Shown one piece after another: positions 26,229 through 35,447 of a stretch of DNA of 64,000 nucleotides (position 1 is the first letter of the stretch; every line of letters starts with the position of its first letter). Source of the DNA: Bacillus cytotoxicus. GTDB taxonomy: Bacteria; Bacillota; Bacilli; Bacillales; Bacillaceae_G. Location: NCBI RefSeq assembly GCF_023715645.1, contig NZ_JAMBOP010000003.1, positions 62,001 through 126,000 of the forward strand, written 5' to 3'. A program made the translations under genes and the position numbers. The notes below the pieces were generated by a model, which made no database searches, was not told where the DNA came from, and saw only the letters and a program-made list of their open reading frames with translations.

Positions 26229-28193
26229 TTATTCCGCCTCCGTTTCCATAATCATTTCATTATCTAAAATATTACCTTCTTCTTGCATACCAAACTGAAC
26301 ATTGCGTTCTATCCATTTACGGCGTGGCTCTACTTTATCGCCCATCAATGTTGTCACGCGTCGTTCTGCTCTTGCAGCATCATCAATTTTCACGCGAATT
26401 AATGTGCGCGTCTCTGGATTCATCGTTGTTTCCCATAATTGGTCCGCATTCATCTCACCAAGACCTTTATAACGCTGTAGAATATAACCTTTTCCGACCT
26501 TTTTCGTGACACCATCTAGCTCTTCATCAGACCAAGCGTATTCAATGACTTCACTTTTCCCCTTTCCTTTACTCACTTTATATAAAGGAGGAAGTGCAAT
26601 AAATACTTTACCTGCCTCAATTAGCGGCTTCATATAACGATAGAAAAATGTTAATAATAGCACTTGAATGTGCGCTCCATCTGTATCCGCATCGGTCATA
26701 ATAACAATTTTGTCATAATTGATATCTTCAACTGAAAATTCTGTTCCAACACCGCCGCCAATCGCATAAATAATCGTGTTAATCTCTTCATTTTTGAAAA
26801 TATCCGCTAGTTTTGCTTTTTCAGTATTAATTACTTTACCGCGAAGTGGCAGAACCGCTTGGAAACGACGATCCCGGCCCTGTTTTGCCGAACCACCTGC
26901 AGAATCACCCTCTACTAAATATAGCTCGTTCTTTTGCGGATTACGTGATTGTGCTGGTGTCAACTTACCACTTAATGTTCCTTCTGAACGTTTTTTCTTT
27001 TTACCGCTTCGTGCTTCTTCACGCGCTTTTCTTGCTGCCTCGCGTGCTTGCGCTGCTTTGATTGCTTTTTTCAAAAGAAGCGTTGCCACATCTGGATTTT
27101 CTTCTAAAAAGTACGCTAAATGCTCTGATACGACGGCATCAACGGCTGAACGTCCTTCACTTGTTCCAAGCTTCCCTTTCGTTTGCCCTTCAAATTGAAG
27201 CAACTCTTCAGGAACACGAATGGAAACAATTGTAGCTAATCCTTCACGAATATCTGTTCCTTCTAAGTTTTTATCTTTCTCTTTCAACAAAGAAACTTTG
27301 CGTGCATACTCGTTAAAAACACGAGTCATCGCTGTTTTAAACCCTGCTTCGTGCGTACCGCCATCTTTTGTACGTACATTATTTACAAAGGAAAGAATGT
27401 TCTCAGAATACCCATCATTAAATTGAAAAGCCAATTCTGCTTCAATCCCATTTTGTTCTCCAGTAAAATATACAACCGGGTGTAAAGAATCTTTCTCTTC
27501 ATTTAAATATGAAACAAACGCTTCAATTCCCGTTTCATAATGAAAAACATCTTCCAAATCGTTACGTTTATCCTGAAGTACAATTTTCATACCTTTTAAT
27601 AAAAAGGCTGATTCGCGTAATCTTTCGCATAGTGTTTCATAGTTATAATTCGTTGTGCTAAAAATAGTTCGATCTGGTTTAAAATGAATTGTTGTCCCAG
27701 TATCTTTCGCTTTTCCAATTTTCTCAAGCGTTGTAACCGGAGCACCACCATTCTCAAAGCGTTGTTCATATACGTAACCATCTCGTTTAATTGTAACAAC
27801 AAGCCATTCTGACAGTGCATTTACAACCGAAGCACCAACACCGTGTAAACCACCGCTCGTTTTATAACCGCCTTGTCCGAATTTACCACCAGCATGTAGT
27901 ACAGTTAAAATAACTTCTGGTGTTGGTTTTCCAAGCTTATGCATTCCAGTCGGCATACCGCGCCCTTTATCTACTACACTTATACTATTATCTTTATGTA
28001 TGATTACTTTAATTTCATCACCAAACCCTGCTAATGCTTCATCAACAGAATTATCTACGATCTCATATACTAAATGATGTAATCCACGGCTATCCGTACT
28101 CCCGATATACATACCCGGGCGTTTCCGAACAGCTTCAAGCCCCTCTAGCACTTGAATTGCATCTTCATCATATTGAAACTGACGCTTAGCCAA
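26229..28193 (-). CDS. parE: DNA topoisomerase IV subunit B (ParE/GrlB), 654 aa
   Basis: The ATPase subunit. The GHKL ATP site shows [20 protein letters not shown] and [15 protein letters not shown]. The TOPRIM domain shows [17 protein letters not shown] and [11 protein letters not shown]. The frame starts with TTG at 28193; an AAGGGG motif lies eight bases upstream, while the closer AAGGAG is too near to serve. ParE and ParC form a two-gene operon. Confidence 0.96.
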   Translation of the reverse strand: MAKRQFQYDEDAIQVLEGLEAVRKRPGMYIGSTDSRGLHHLVYEIVDNSVDEALAGFGDEIKVIIHKDNSISVVDKGRGMPTGMHKLGKPTPEVILTVLHAGGKFGQGGYKTSGGLHGVGASVVNALSEWLVVTIKRDGYVYEQRFENGGAPVTTLEKIGKAKDTGTTIHFKPDRTIFSTTNYNYETLCERLRESAFLLKGMKIVLQDKRNDLEDVFHYETGIEAFVSYLNEEKDSLHPVVYFTGEQNGIEAELAFQFNDGYSENILSFVNNVRTKDGGTHEAGFKTAMTRVFNEYARKVSLLKEKDKNLEGTDIREGLATIVSIRVPEELLQFEGQTKGKLGTSEGRSAVDAVVSEHLAYFLEENPDVATLLLKKAIKAAQAREAARKAREEARSGKKKKRSEGTLSGKLTPAQSRNPQKNELYLVEGDSAGGSAKQGRDRRFQAVLPLRGKVINTEKAKLADIFKNEEINTIIYAIGGGVGTEFSVEDINYDKIVIMTDADTDGAHIQVLLLTFFYRYMKPLIEAGKVFIALPPLYKVSKGKGKSEVIEYAWSDEELDGVTKKVGKGYILQRYKGLGEMNADQLWETTMNPETRTLIRVKIDDAARAERRVTTLMGDKVEPRRKWIERNVQFGMQEEGNILDNEMIMETEAE

Positions 28194-28303
28194 ACTCCTT
28201 GCCCCTTCCCATCCAAAAATCAGAACATATGTTTCTTATTATAGCATAACGCCTTTCCCTTACTTTTGGCAAGTCACGTTATGTCTTTTATATACTATTT
28301 TCA

Positions 28304-28334
28304 TAAGAAAAATCCTTGTTTTGTCACAAGGATT
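28304..28334 (-). terminator. Terminator of the 31-residue membrane peptide gene
   Basis: On the minus strand AATCCTTG pairs with CAAGGATT and is followed by TTTTTC. It lies about 70 bases after the small gene and before parE. Confidence 0.65.
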
Positions 28335-28402
28335 CCTCTACGCTACTATTTCAGAAAAATAATCGTTTGTCAAACGAAACATGGATATGTATTCCAAAAC
28401 AA

Positions 28403-28498
28403 CTACATACTCCACCATTTTATAATTAACAAAATGATAATCATCCAAAATGGAGTGACAAGTAGCAATCCCCATAAACAGCCTTTAAAGAACTTCAT
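28403..28498 (-). CDS. Small membrane peptide, 31 aa
   Basis: A short frame from ATG at 28498 encodes MKFFKGCLWGLLL..., a single hydrophobic span followed by KWW near the C-terminus. GAGGTG lies six bases before this ATG. A second in-frame ATG at 28516 has its own GGGAGG site and would give 37 residues, so the start is uncertain. A terminator follows. It sits between the CoA-binding protein gene and parE, all on the minus strand. Function unknown; the pattern is that of a real, translated micro-protein. Confidence 0.55.
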   Translation of the reverse strand: MKFFKGCLWGLLLVTPFWMIIILLIIKWWSM

Positions 28499-28560
28499 GA
28501 TGAACACCTCGTCCATCTGCTCCTCCCTATTGTACGAATAGGAGCCTAATAAGTTTCACT

Positions 28561-28974
28561 TTATCTTGTCATTGCATGTTCAACTTTAATGCAGCGATCC
28601 ATTATGACAGTATAGCCTTTTTCTTTCAAAAAATGATATGTTGCTTCGTCTTCTAAACCTAATTGTGCCCAAAATGTACTCGCTTCAATCTGAACAAACT
28701 CTTTTGCAACATCCATTAAAAACTCTGAACGACGAAATACATTGACAATATCAACAGGTTCTTTTATTTCCGTCAGCGATTTTACCGCCTTTTCTCCGAG
28801 TACTGTATCTACCGTTGGGTTAACAGGAATAATACGATATCCCGCAGTTTGCATCGCTTTTGACACCATATACGAAGTACGTTCTGGATTATTAGATAAT
28901 CCAACAACTGCAATCGTCTTACTATTCTTTAAAATCTCTCCAATTTCCGTACGAGTTGGATTTTCAATTGTCAT
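28561..28974 (-). CDS. CoA-binding domain protein, YneT/YccU-like, 137 aa
   Basis: A small Rossmann-fold protein of the CoA_binding_2 family. It has KTIAVVGLSNNPERTSYMVSKAM at residues 18-40, and the conserved FRRSEF and VMDRCIKVEH motifs. In B. subtilis the equivalent gene (yneT) lies close to parE and plsY; here the same neighbours are present but separated by an insertion. The ATG follows AGGAGGGA. Its biochemical role is not established. Confidence 0.88.
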   Translation of the reverse strand: MTIENPTRTEIGEILKNSKTIAVVGLSNNPERTSYMVSKAMQTAGYRIIPVNPTVDTVLGEKAVKSLTEIKEPVDIVNVFRRSEFLMDVAKEFVQIEASTFWAQLGLEDEATYHFLKEKGYTVIMDRCIKVEHAMTR

Positions 28975-29008
28975 ATGTAATCCCTCCTGTTCATTTAGTA
29001 TAGCCGAT

Positions 29009-29045
29009 AAAGAAAGTCTCTTTCAACATGAAAGAGACTTTCTTT
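29009..29045. terminator. Terminator of the HtrA-like gene
   Basis: A perfect 16-bp inverted repeat, AAAGAAAGTCTCTTTC and its complement, with a 5-base loop, lies just after the htrA stop. It can work in both directions. Confidence 0.8.
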
Positions 29046-29046
29046 A

Positions 29047-30255
29047 TTAATTCGAGTTAGCAGTAGCAGCTAATGTGACTGTTTTCTTTATTTTCTCGCC
29101 ATTTCGATACGCTGTCACTTCGATTTTATCGCCAACTTTTTTCTTCTCATATAAATATTTACGGAATTGAACTGCATTTTCTACTTTTTGGTCATCAAAG
29201 CCAACAACAACATCATATTTTTGCAATCCTGCTTTTTCTGCTGGTGATGCTGGTTCAACCTGTGCTAACAGAACTCCCGCCGTTACATCTTTCGGCAATT
29301 TTAATTGACTTAATGCATAGCTTGGAAATTCATCAAGACCCCTTACTTGAACACCCATTACAGGTCGTTTTACTTCACCATATTTTTCAAGAGAGTCAAT
29401 GACTGGTTTTGCTACATTAATTGGAATCGCAAAGCCAATACCTTCTACTGCTTGCTGAGCAATTTTACTAGAGTTGATACCGATTACTTCACCATTTTGA
29501 TTGAATAGTCCACCGCCGCTATTCCCTGGGTTAATCGCTGCGTCCGTTTGAATCACTTGCGCTTGCCAATCTGGACGTTTGTCATTGTTAATATCAACTG
29601 GAATTTCACGATTTTTACTACTGATAATTCCTTCTGTTACACTTCCATCAAAGCCAAGCGGGTTACCAATTGCAATTGCCGACTCTCCCGCACGGATTTT
29701 ATCTGAATTTCCTAGAGTGGCAACTTTGTTAACATCTTTCCCATCAATTTCAACGACAGCTAGATCTAACCATTGATCTCTTCCTACTAATTTCGCTGCA
29801 ACATTTTTCCCATTACTTAACTTAACTTCTAATTTATTCGCACCATCTACAACATGGTTATTCGTTACAATCAGTGCTTTATCTCCAACTTTTTTATAAA
29901 TTACACCTGATCCTGATCCAGCTTCAGCTTCTTGTCCTTGTGCCTCAGCGGAAAATGGATCTACACTTTTTTGAAAGTTAATTACACCGACAACTACTTC
30001 TTTCGCTCCCTCAATCATACCAGGAAGGTCAGTTTCACCTTTTGTTTTATTCACAACTGGAACGACCGTTCCCTCTACTTTTGATGGTGAAACGAGACTA
30101 TTATTTGTCCAGGGCATATACGGAGCCACAACACTAATTGTAACGGCACCGATGACAGCACCGACTACTCCTGTGAAAAAATATCCTTTTTTGCTTTTTG
30201 ATTTTACAATTTCCGTCCGAGTTTCATTTGTTTCTGGTTGATCATAGTATCCCAT
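29047..30255 (-). CDS. HtrA/DegP-like membrane-anchored serine protease, 402 aa
   Basis: A surface quality-control protease. Residues 25-45 form a membrane anchor, placing the rest outside the cell. The trypsin-like domain has the triad His134 (TNNHVVD), Asp164 (WLDLAVVE) and Ser246 (NPGNSGGGL). A single PDZ domain follows (about 300-390; LDEFPSYALS, GVLLAQVEPASPAEKAGLQ). One anchor, one protease domain and one PDZ is the usual Bacillus HtrA layout. The gene is monocistronic. No typical CssR site was recognised upstream. Confidence 0.92.
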   Translation of the reverse strand: MGYYDQPETNETRTEIVKSKSKKGYFFTGVVGAVIGAVTISVVAPYMPWTNNSLVSPSKVEGTVVPVVNKTKGETDLPGMIEGAKEVVVGVINFQKSVDPFSAEAQGQEAEAGSGSGVIYKKVGDKALIVTNNHVVDGANKLEVKLSNGKNVAAKLVGRDQWLDLAVVEIDGKDVNKVATLGNSDKIRAGESAIAIGNPLGFDGSVTEGIISSKNREIPVDINNDKRPDWQAQVIQTDAAINPGNSGGGLFNQNGEVIGINSSKIAQQAVEGIGFAIPINVAKPVIDSLEKYGEVKRPVMGVQVRGLDEFPSYALSQLKLPKDVTAGVLLAQVEPASPAEKAGLQKYDVVVGFDDQKVENAVQFRKYLYEKKKVGDKIEVTAYRNGEKIKKTVTLAATANSN

Positions 30256-30411
30256 AATTTACTTATCCCCTCTCTGCTGATATCGTATTTTCAGTATATA
30301 TACGATGTGTGTCCTTACTGTGAACTCATCGTGAAATCCAAACAAAAAATACTACCATATTCAGCTTAGACAAATATACAAAAAAATGTACATGCACTGA
30401 ACATATATATA

Positions 30412-30590
30412 AATCCAACTTGACTTTCCAACACAAAAATCGCCGCCGTGACAAACAAAAAGGAACCTGCTACTTTCTTCCTCTCTTTGTTTAAACATCG
30501 CATGTAGCAGAAATAGGCACTGACCGCTTCTATTCACGGACAGACGCTCTCGTCCAGCTTAAAAGAAAAGGGGTTTATGTCAGGTTGTTA
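30412..30590 (-). repeat. Dispersed structured repeat, copy 11 (minus orientation)
   Basis: It contains CCAACACAAAAATCGCCGCC, TGCTACTTTCTTCCTCTC, CATCGCATGTAGCAG and the CACTGACCGCTTCTATTCACGG core, ending in AAAAGAAAAGGGGTTTATG. It fills the gap between htrA and the response regulator. Confidence 0.7.
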
Positions 30591-30633
30591 ATTTGGATTT
30601 ATATACCGCTGCTTAAATGGGAACCGATATTCT

Positions 30634-31311
30634 TTATTCTTCAAATTTATAACCTACACGAATAACTGTATTAATGTGCGTCGCTTTCGCACCTAACTTA
30701 TTACGAAGTTTCTTAATATGCGTATCTACTGTGCGATCATCTCCGAAATAATCATATCCCCAGAGCTGATCTAGCAAATGCTGGCGAGATAATACTATCC
30801 CTTTATTCTCCATCAAATAAACAAGTAACTCAAATTCTTTATGTGTTAAGATTACTTCTTCACCATCTACCGTTACCGTACGTGACAAACGATTTACATC
30901 AATACCAGCAAATGAGAGTAAATTCTCCTCCGCTTGTCCTACTGCACCGTCTGCACGCTTTAGTAATGTTTTGGCACGAGCAACTAAAATCTTCGGACTA
31001 AACGGTTTTGTTACATATTCATCCGCCCCTAATTCAAAACCGAGTAAAGTATCATCTTCATCGGAGCGAGCTGTTAGCATAATAATTGGTACGGCTGATT
31101 CTTTTCTTACACGTCTACATACAGACCAACCATCGATTTCTGGTAACATGATATCCAATATAATTAAATCCACAGTATGGTCCGCAAACAGTTCTAATGC
31201 TTGCTTGCCATCTTCCGCTTCGATCACTTCAAAGCCTTCATTACGAAAATAATCGCTAACAATTTCTCGTAATCTTCTTTCATCTTCAACAAGTAAAACT
31301 GTTTTATTCAA
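30634..31311 (-). CDS. OmpR/PhoB-family response regulator without a linked kinase, 225 aa
   Basis: Receiver domain (residues 3-115) with the phosphoacceptor Asp53 in LIILDIMLPE, acidic pair ED10-11, and the TKPFSP lysine near residue 101. The C-terminal winged helix includes LTHKEFELLVYLMEN and RTVDTHIKKLRNKLG. The frame starts with TTG at 31311, with AAAGGA about ten bases before it. It lies 15 bases after nrdG and so is probably read in the nrdDG transcript. A sensor kinase normally follows such a gene; here only a repeat and htrA follow, so its kinase must be elsewhere or was lost. Confidence 0.9.
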   Translation of the reverse strand: MNKTVLLVEDERRLREIVSDYFRNEGFEVIEAEDGKQALELFADHTVDLIILDIMLPEIDGWSVCRRVRKESAVPIIMLTARSDEDDTLLGFELGADEYVTKPFSPKILVARAKTLLKRADGAVGQAEENLLSFAGIDVNRLSRTVTVDGEEVILTHKEFELLVYLMENKGIVLSRQHLLDQLWGYDYFGDDRTVDTHIKKLRNKLGAKATHINTVIRVGYKFEE

Positions 31312-31326
31312 TCCTATCCCGTCCTT

Positions 31327-31779
31327 TTACTCTTTCAATCGAATAATACGTTGATTCGAGCTCCCTCGAAACGAAAGGGTGAGATCTCGCCTCTCTAGCT
31401 CAAATCTTCCATCTACTAGCACATCAGCATAGTGCAACAACTCTATCATATCATTATTTTGCGAATTCTGTATCTCTTCAAACGTATAACCTGTGTAAAT
31501 CCACAAATTTTTTTGTAAGTCTTTCACGTTTTTTGCTAACTCTTTTATTTCAGTCGCTTGAAAAAATGGATCCCCTCCAGAAAATGTTACATCCGTAAGG
31601 GGATTTTTTTCAATTTCTTTTATAATTTCTTCTTTTGTCATTTCAGTCCCATTACAAATATTCCAAGATTGCGGATTATGACAGCCAAAACAGCGATGCG
31701 GACAGCCCGCAAAAAATACGACTGTCCGCAACCCTTCTCCATCAACTACACTATCTTGAATGATGTTCATTACTCTCAT
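31327..31779 (-). CDS. nrdG: Anaerobic ribonucleotide reductase-activating protein NrdG, 150 aa
   Basis: A radical-SAM enzyme that installs the glycyl radical on NrdD. The iron-sulfur motif is Cys26-x3-Cys30-x2-Cys33 (CPHRCFGC). VTFSGGDPFFQ follows near residue 68, the usual SAM-binding GGDP motif. The start overlaps the nrdD stop by four bases, so the two are translationally coupled. Length is normal for the family. Confidence 0.95.
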   Translation of the reverse strand: MRVMNIIQDSVVDGEGLRTVVFFAGCPHRCFGCHNPQSWNICNGTEMTKEEIIKEIEKNPLTDVTFSGGDPFFQATEIKELAKNVKDLQKNLWIYTGYTFEEIQNSQNNDMIELLHYADVLVDGRFELERRDLTLSFRGSSNQRIIRLKE

Positions 31780-33644
31780 GAATGTTTCACCCGCTCCTTT
31801 TCTTCACTAAGTTTCGCGCTGTTCCACTTTGACATGTCCCCTACAAGATATCCAGTAATGCGGCGGATTCTTTCAAAATCATGTTCGTTTTCATCACCAC
31901 AACTTGGACATTCATTTCCAATGATTCCATGATAACCGCAACATTTACAACGATCAACCGGATGATTAATCGATCCATATCCTACGCCATACTGGGCCAT
32001 TGCCTTCACAATTTGCTGTAATGCTTTTTGATTATGAATTGCCGCTCCGTCAAGCTCAATATACGTAATATGACCACCATTACACAGCTCATGAAATGGT
32101 CCTTCTAAACGAATTTTATCAATGGCTTGAATAGAATAATAAACAGGGATATGAAATGAATTTGTATAATAGTTATGATCTGTTACACCTGTAATTGTTC
32201 CAAATTCAGCTCGGTCCTTTTTGATAAACTTTCCAGATAACCCTTCTGCCGGAGTTGCAATTAAAGAGAAATTCAATTGATGTTCCTCTGTCGCTTGATC
32301 CATTTTCTTTCTCATATATTCAATAATTTCATATCCAAGCTTCCAAGATTCTACGTCTTCCCCATGATGTTTTCCTGTTAAAGCAACTAAACATTCTGCA
32401 AGACCTATAAAACCTATACTTAATGTACCTTGTTTTAAAATTTCGGCGACAGCATCCTCAAGATGTAATTTTTCACCACCGCGCCATACTCCTTGGGAAT
32501 ATAAAAATTGAAAATCTCTTGCTTTTTTCGTCGATTGATAGGCAAGCCTCTCTAATAATTGACTAATACCTAAATCAAGATAATAATTTAAAGCTTCAAA
32601 AAATGCTTCTTTAGATCCACTAATACACGCTAATTTCACTAAGTTAATTGAAGTAAACGATAAATTCCCTCTTCCAATCGCAGTTTCTTCCCCATGAATA
32701 TTAGACATGACACGCGTACGACATCCCATATAACACACTTCAGTTTCAGGACGCCCATCATAATACGCAGCATTAAATGGTGCATCTAAAAATGAAAAAT
32801 TAGGGAATAATCGTTTTGCTGTCGTTTCTATTGCTAATTCAAACAAGTCATAATTTGGATCTTTCTCTTCAAAATTTACTCCCTTTTTCAACTTGAAGAT
32901 TTGAATCGGAAAAATTGGTGTTTCTCCTTTTCCAAGTCCAGATTGAGTCGCTCGTAATAATTGTTTAATTAATAATCTTCCTTCTTTTGATGTATCTGTT
33001 CCGTAATTAATGGAGATGAATGGAACTTGCCCCCCACCCCTGCTATGCATGCTATTCGAATTATGAATAAACGCCTCACATGCTTGATACGTATCATATT
33101 CTGTTTCTTTCCACGCAAATTCTTCTATTTGCTCAGCTGTTAACGGATATGTTGTTAAGCGTTTTTTATGTCGTTCAAACGTTTTTCTCACATATGGCGC
33201 CAAATCCACGTCAAATAGCGCAAATGATTGTCCGCCATGCTGCATATTTTGATTCGCTTGGAAAATAATAGAAGAAAGCGCCAATGCACTTTTAATATCT
33301 TGCGGCTGTCTCATATGCCCGTGACCTGTATGGAAGCCATTTTGAAGCATTTGCGCTAATGGAATTTGCGAACAAGTTGTCGTACCTGTTGCATAAAAGT
33401 CTAAATCATGCGGATATAAAACATTTTGATCAATTGCTTTTTTCACTTTCTCAGAAAGCAGTTGTTCTACCGCATAAAATCTCGCACTCTCAGAAGCAAA
33501 TTTCCCCATCATTCCCATTGGAGAGCGGCCATCAACATTTGCATTTTCTTGCATTAAATCTTGTTCATTTGAATGAACAATTTTCGAAAAAATCCCCTTT
33601 AGCCCTTCTTCTGATCCACTGTTTTTTGTTATTACTTGATTCAT
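31776..33644 (-). CDS. nrdD: Anaerobic ribonucleoside-triphosphate reductase NrdD, 622 aa
   Basis: Makes deoxynucleotides without oxygen. The C-terminal glycyl-radical loop is RITGYL with Gly598. A zinc site just before it has two CxxC pairs (CKCC and CPSC). Catalytic-region landmarks include MHSRGGGQVPFISINYGTD, YMGCRTRVM and FIGLAECLVALTG. There is no obvious N-terminal ATP cone: the first 80 residues are short for one, as in some Gram-positive class III enzymes. Operon order is nrdD, nrdG, then a response regulator. Confidence 0.95.
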   Translation of the reverse strand: MNQVITKNSGSEEGLKGIFSKIVHSNEQDLMQENANVDGRSPMGMMGKFASESARFYAVEQLLSEKVKKAIDQNVLYPHDLDFYATGTTTCSQIPLAQMLQNGFHTGHGHMRQPQDIKSALALSSIIFQANQNMQHGGQSFALFDVDLAPYVRKTFERHKKRLTTYPLTAEQIEEFAWKETEYDTYQACEAFIHNSNSMHSRGGGQVPFISINYGTDTSKEGRLLIKQLLRATQSGLGKGETPIFPIQIFKLKKGVNFEEKDPNYDLFELAIETTAKRLFPNFSFLDAPFNAAYYDGRPETEVCYMGCRTRVMSNIHGEETAIGRGNLSFTSINLVKLACISGSKEAFFEALNYYLDLGISQLLERLAYQSTKKARDFQFLYSQGVWRGGEKLHLEDAVAEILKQGTLSIGFIGLAECLVALTGKHHGEDVESWKLGYEIIEYMRKKMDQATEEHQLNFSLIATPAEGLSGKFIKKDRAEFGTITGVTDHNYYTNSFHIPVYYSIQAIDKIRLEGPFHELCNGGHITYIELDGAAIHNQKALQQIVKAMAQYGVGYGSINHPVDRCKCCGYHGIIGNECPSCGDENEHDFERIRRITGYLVGDMSKWNSAKLSEEKERVKHS

Positions 33645-33657
33645 TTCCTAACCCCCA

Positions 33658-33705
33658 ACAATATCTAGTTCGTTCACTCTCAAAATGATACAACATATAG
33701 TCGGA
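33658..33705 (-). promoter_or_regulatory. Possible pair of NrdR boxes before nrdD
   Basis: Two related 12-mers, ACAATATCTAGT at 33658 and ACAACATATAGT at 33690, are 32 bases apart, about three DNA turns, as is usual for paired NrdR boxes. Each matches the 16-base consensus at only 10-11 positions. They overlap the likely -10 region (TATCAT on the minus strand at 33685-33690). Confidence 0.35.
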
Positions 33706-33712
33706 GTGAATC

Positions 33713-33728
33713 TGTGAAAAATGTAACA
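33713..33728 (-). promoter_or_regulatory. Candidate Fnr box before nrdD
   Basis: TGTGAAAAATGTAACA matches the Fnr consensus TGTGA-N6-TCACA at nine of ten fixed bases. Its centre lies about 42 bases upstream of the start site expected from the TATCAT -10 element, the normal activating position. Confidence 0.5.
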
Positions 33729-33899
33729 TTCTTGTGAAATTTTTTTTAAGATCTTTTGAATCTTTTTTTTGCTCGTATTTCCGAGTCAAAATTTCATCTT
33801 GCAAAAAAGAAATGTGATCTTTACAAATGTATGGTACAATGTATGGGAAAAACTCTTTTTACCCTTTATCAACACATTTGTATAAAGGAGACTGAACTT

Positions 33900-34493
33900 A
33901 TGCTTACATATCTTTTATTTATCGTTGCCTATTTACTTGGCTCGATTCCATTTGCGCTCGTTGTTGGAAAGATTGGTTATGGAATTGATATTCGCGAACA
34001 CGGCAGCGGAAATTTAGGAGGAACGAATACATTTCGTACGCTAGGGAAAAAAGCAGGTTTTATTGTTACAATTGCTGATATTTTAAAAGGGACATTGGCT
34101 ACAGCGTTACCGATTATTTTCGGGTTACCTATCCATCCGCTATGGTTTGGATTAGCTGCAGTGGTGGGACATGTATACCCAATCTTCGCAAAGTTCCGCG
34201 GCGGTAAAGCAGTTGCTACTTCTGCCGGTGTACTACTATGCTATGCACCGCTTACCTTTGTCATATTAGCAGCCATCTTTTTCATCCTACTTTTTACGAC
34301 AAGATACGTTTCACTTTCTTCTATGGTAACAGCTGTCTTTGCTGTTATTGCAGCACTTATAAACGGGGATAAAATCTTCATTGTGGCGATGTGTTTATTA
34401 GCTGGTATGGTTATTTATAGACACCGTGCAAATATTGGACGAATTATAAATAAAACCGAACCAAAAGCAAAATTAACAAAAAGACAAAAATAA
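33900..34493 (+). CDS. plsY: Glycerol-3-phosphate acyltransferase PlsY, 197 aa
   Basis: An integral membrane enzyme that moves an acyl group from acyl-phosphate to glycerol-3-phosphate, the first step of phospholipid synthesis. The conserved loops are [31 protein letters not shown] and [21 protein letters not shown]; five membrane spans are visible. I chose the ATG at 33900 because AAAGGAGACTGAACTT precedes it; the longer open frame upstream is not coding. It lies divergent from nrdD. In B. subtilis the equivalent (yneS) is next to yneT and parE. Confidence 0.95.
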   Translation: MLTYLLFIVAYLLGSIPFALVVGKIGYGIDIREHGSGNLGGTNTFRTLGKKAGFIVTIADILKGTLATALPIIFGLPIHPLWFGLAAVVGHVYPIFAKFRGGKAVATSAGVLLCYAPLTFVILAAIFFILLFTTRYVSLSSMVTAVFAVIAALINGDKIFIVAMCLLAGMVIYRHRANIGRIINKTEPKAKLTKRQK

Positions 34494-34508
34494 GCTTGTG
34501 ACCCACAT

Positions 34509-34561
34509 AACGCAAAAAGAAAACGCAAAGCATATAAATGGCGTCTTTTTGCGTTATTTTT
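34509..34561 (+). terminator. Terminator of plsY
   Basis: AACGCAAAAAGA and TCTTTTTGCGTT arms followed by ATTTTTTAT. Confidence 0.7.
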
Positions 34562-34601
34562 TATACTAAAAGAAAAAGCGATTATGTTGGAGGAATACTA
34601 G

Positions 34602-34892
34602 ATGAACATTTCAGTATCAAAAGAAGCACTAAACTGGTATAAGAACGAGCTTGGTTTACAAACAGGAGATAACCTTCGCTTTTTCGTACAATATGGTGGA
34701 TGTAGCACCGTTCAAAAAGGCCTTTCATTAGGAATTCGTAAAGATGACCCAGCTACTCCTACTGTGCAAATTCAAGAAGATGGTATTACTTTCTTTATTG
34801 AAGGCGATGACGAATGGTTCTTTGATGGACATGACTTATCTGTTACACTTAGCGCTGATGATGAGTTCCCGCAATTTAATTATGTAAAATAA
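34602..34892 (+). CDS. HesB/YneR-like protein, 96 aa
   Basis: A short protein of the HesB/IscA-like fold group. FFVQYGGCSTVQKGLSLG near residues 27-44 holds its single Cys. It lacks the C-terminal CGCG cysteines of true A-type iron-sulfur carriers, as is typical for the YneR subgroup. The ATG follows GGAGGAATACTAG. It is next to plsY as in B. subtilis. Exact role unknown. Confidence 0.85.
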   Translation: MNISVSKEALNWYKNELGLQTGDNLRFFVQYGGCSTVQKGLSLGIRKDDPATPTVQIQEDGITFFIEGDDEWFFDGHDLSVTLSADDEFPQFNYVK

Positions 34893-34921
34893 AAAAACGT
34901 GGCATACGCCACGCTTTTTTA
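34891..34921. terminator. Terminator between yneR and the thioesterase gene
   Basis: AAAAAAACGTGGC-ATAC-GCCACGCTTTTTTA, with A and T runs on both sides, serves two convergent genes. Confidence 0.85.
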
Positions 34922-35338
34922 TTGCTTTTTAATCTTCTCGTATGTCTCATACCATTTTGGGTACAGTTTTTTAAATGACACCGGACGAAATCCTTCTTTT
35001 TTAGCACAAATATTTGTTGTCAATGCGGTAATACAACGATCACCGTCTCCATTATAAATTTCATAGCCATATACTACACGTAATGGACTCACTGACTCCA
35101 CCCATGTTTTCACTATAGCCTTTTCTCCATAACGCATTGCTTTTCGGTATGTAATTTGTAAATCAAGTACAGGAGACACAACCCCATCATTTTCCATTTC
35201 CACATACGAAAACCCTAAATCTTGAATTAATTTCGTACGGCCAAGTTCTAACCATACTAAATAGTTTGCATGATATACGACACCCATTTGATCTGTTTCT
35301 GCATAACGGATATCAATCTCCTGTTCTGCTATAAACAT
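34919..35338 (-). CDS. Acyl-CoA thioesterase, hot-dog fold, YneP/YbgC-like, 139 aa
   Basis: A 4HBT-family thioesterase that hydrolyses acyl-CoA thioesters. The catalytic-region pattern is IRYAETDQMGVVYHANYLVWLELGR at residues 10-34, with Asp16 as the expected catalytic residue and the HANY loop. Length is normal for the YbgC group. It is convergent with yneR. Substrate chain length cannot be read from sequence. Confidence 0.9.
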   Translation of the reverse strand: MFIAEQEIDIRYAETDQMGVVYHANYLVWLELGRTKLIQDLGFSYVEMENDGVVSPVLDLQITYRKAMRYGEKAIVKTWVESVSPLRVVYGYEIYNGDGDRCITALTTNICAKKEGFRPVSFKKLYPKWYETYEKIKKQ

Positions 35339-35447
35339 CGTTTTAACTCCTTCTCGCTTACGTTTCTTTCTACACCTTTAATCATAATACAGAGAATATG
35401 AAAATAAAATAGAAGCGGTGAATCTTTTTCCTTAAAGGAGTGAGCAT

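Noticed and set aside
26776-27198. Plus-strand frame of 140 codons opposite parE
   Set aside because: parE motifs on the minus strand are unmistakable and this frame has no start signals.
30256-30633. Sensor kinase gene or remnant after the response regulator
   Set aside because: The gap holds only a dispersed repeat; no H-box or ATPase motifs are found in any frame.
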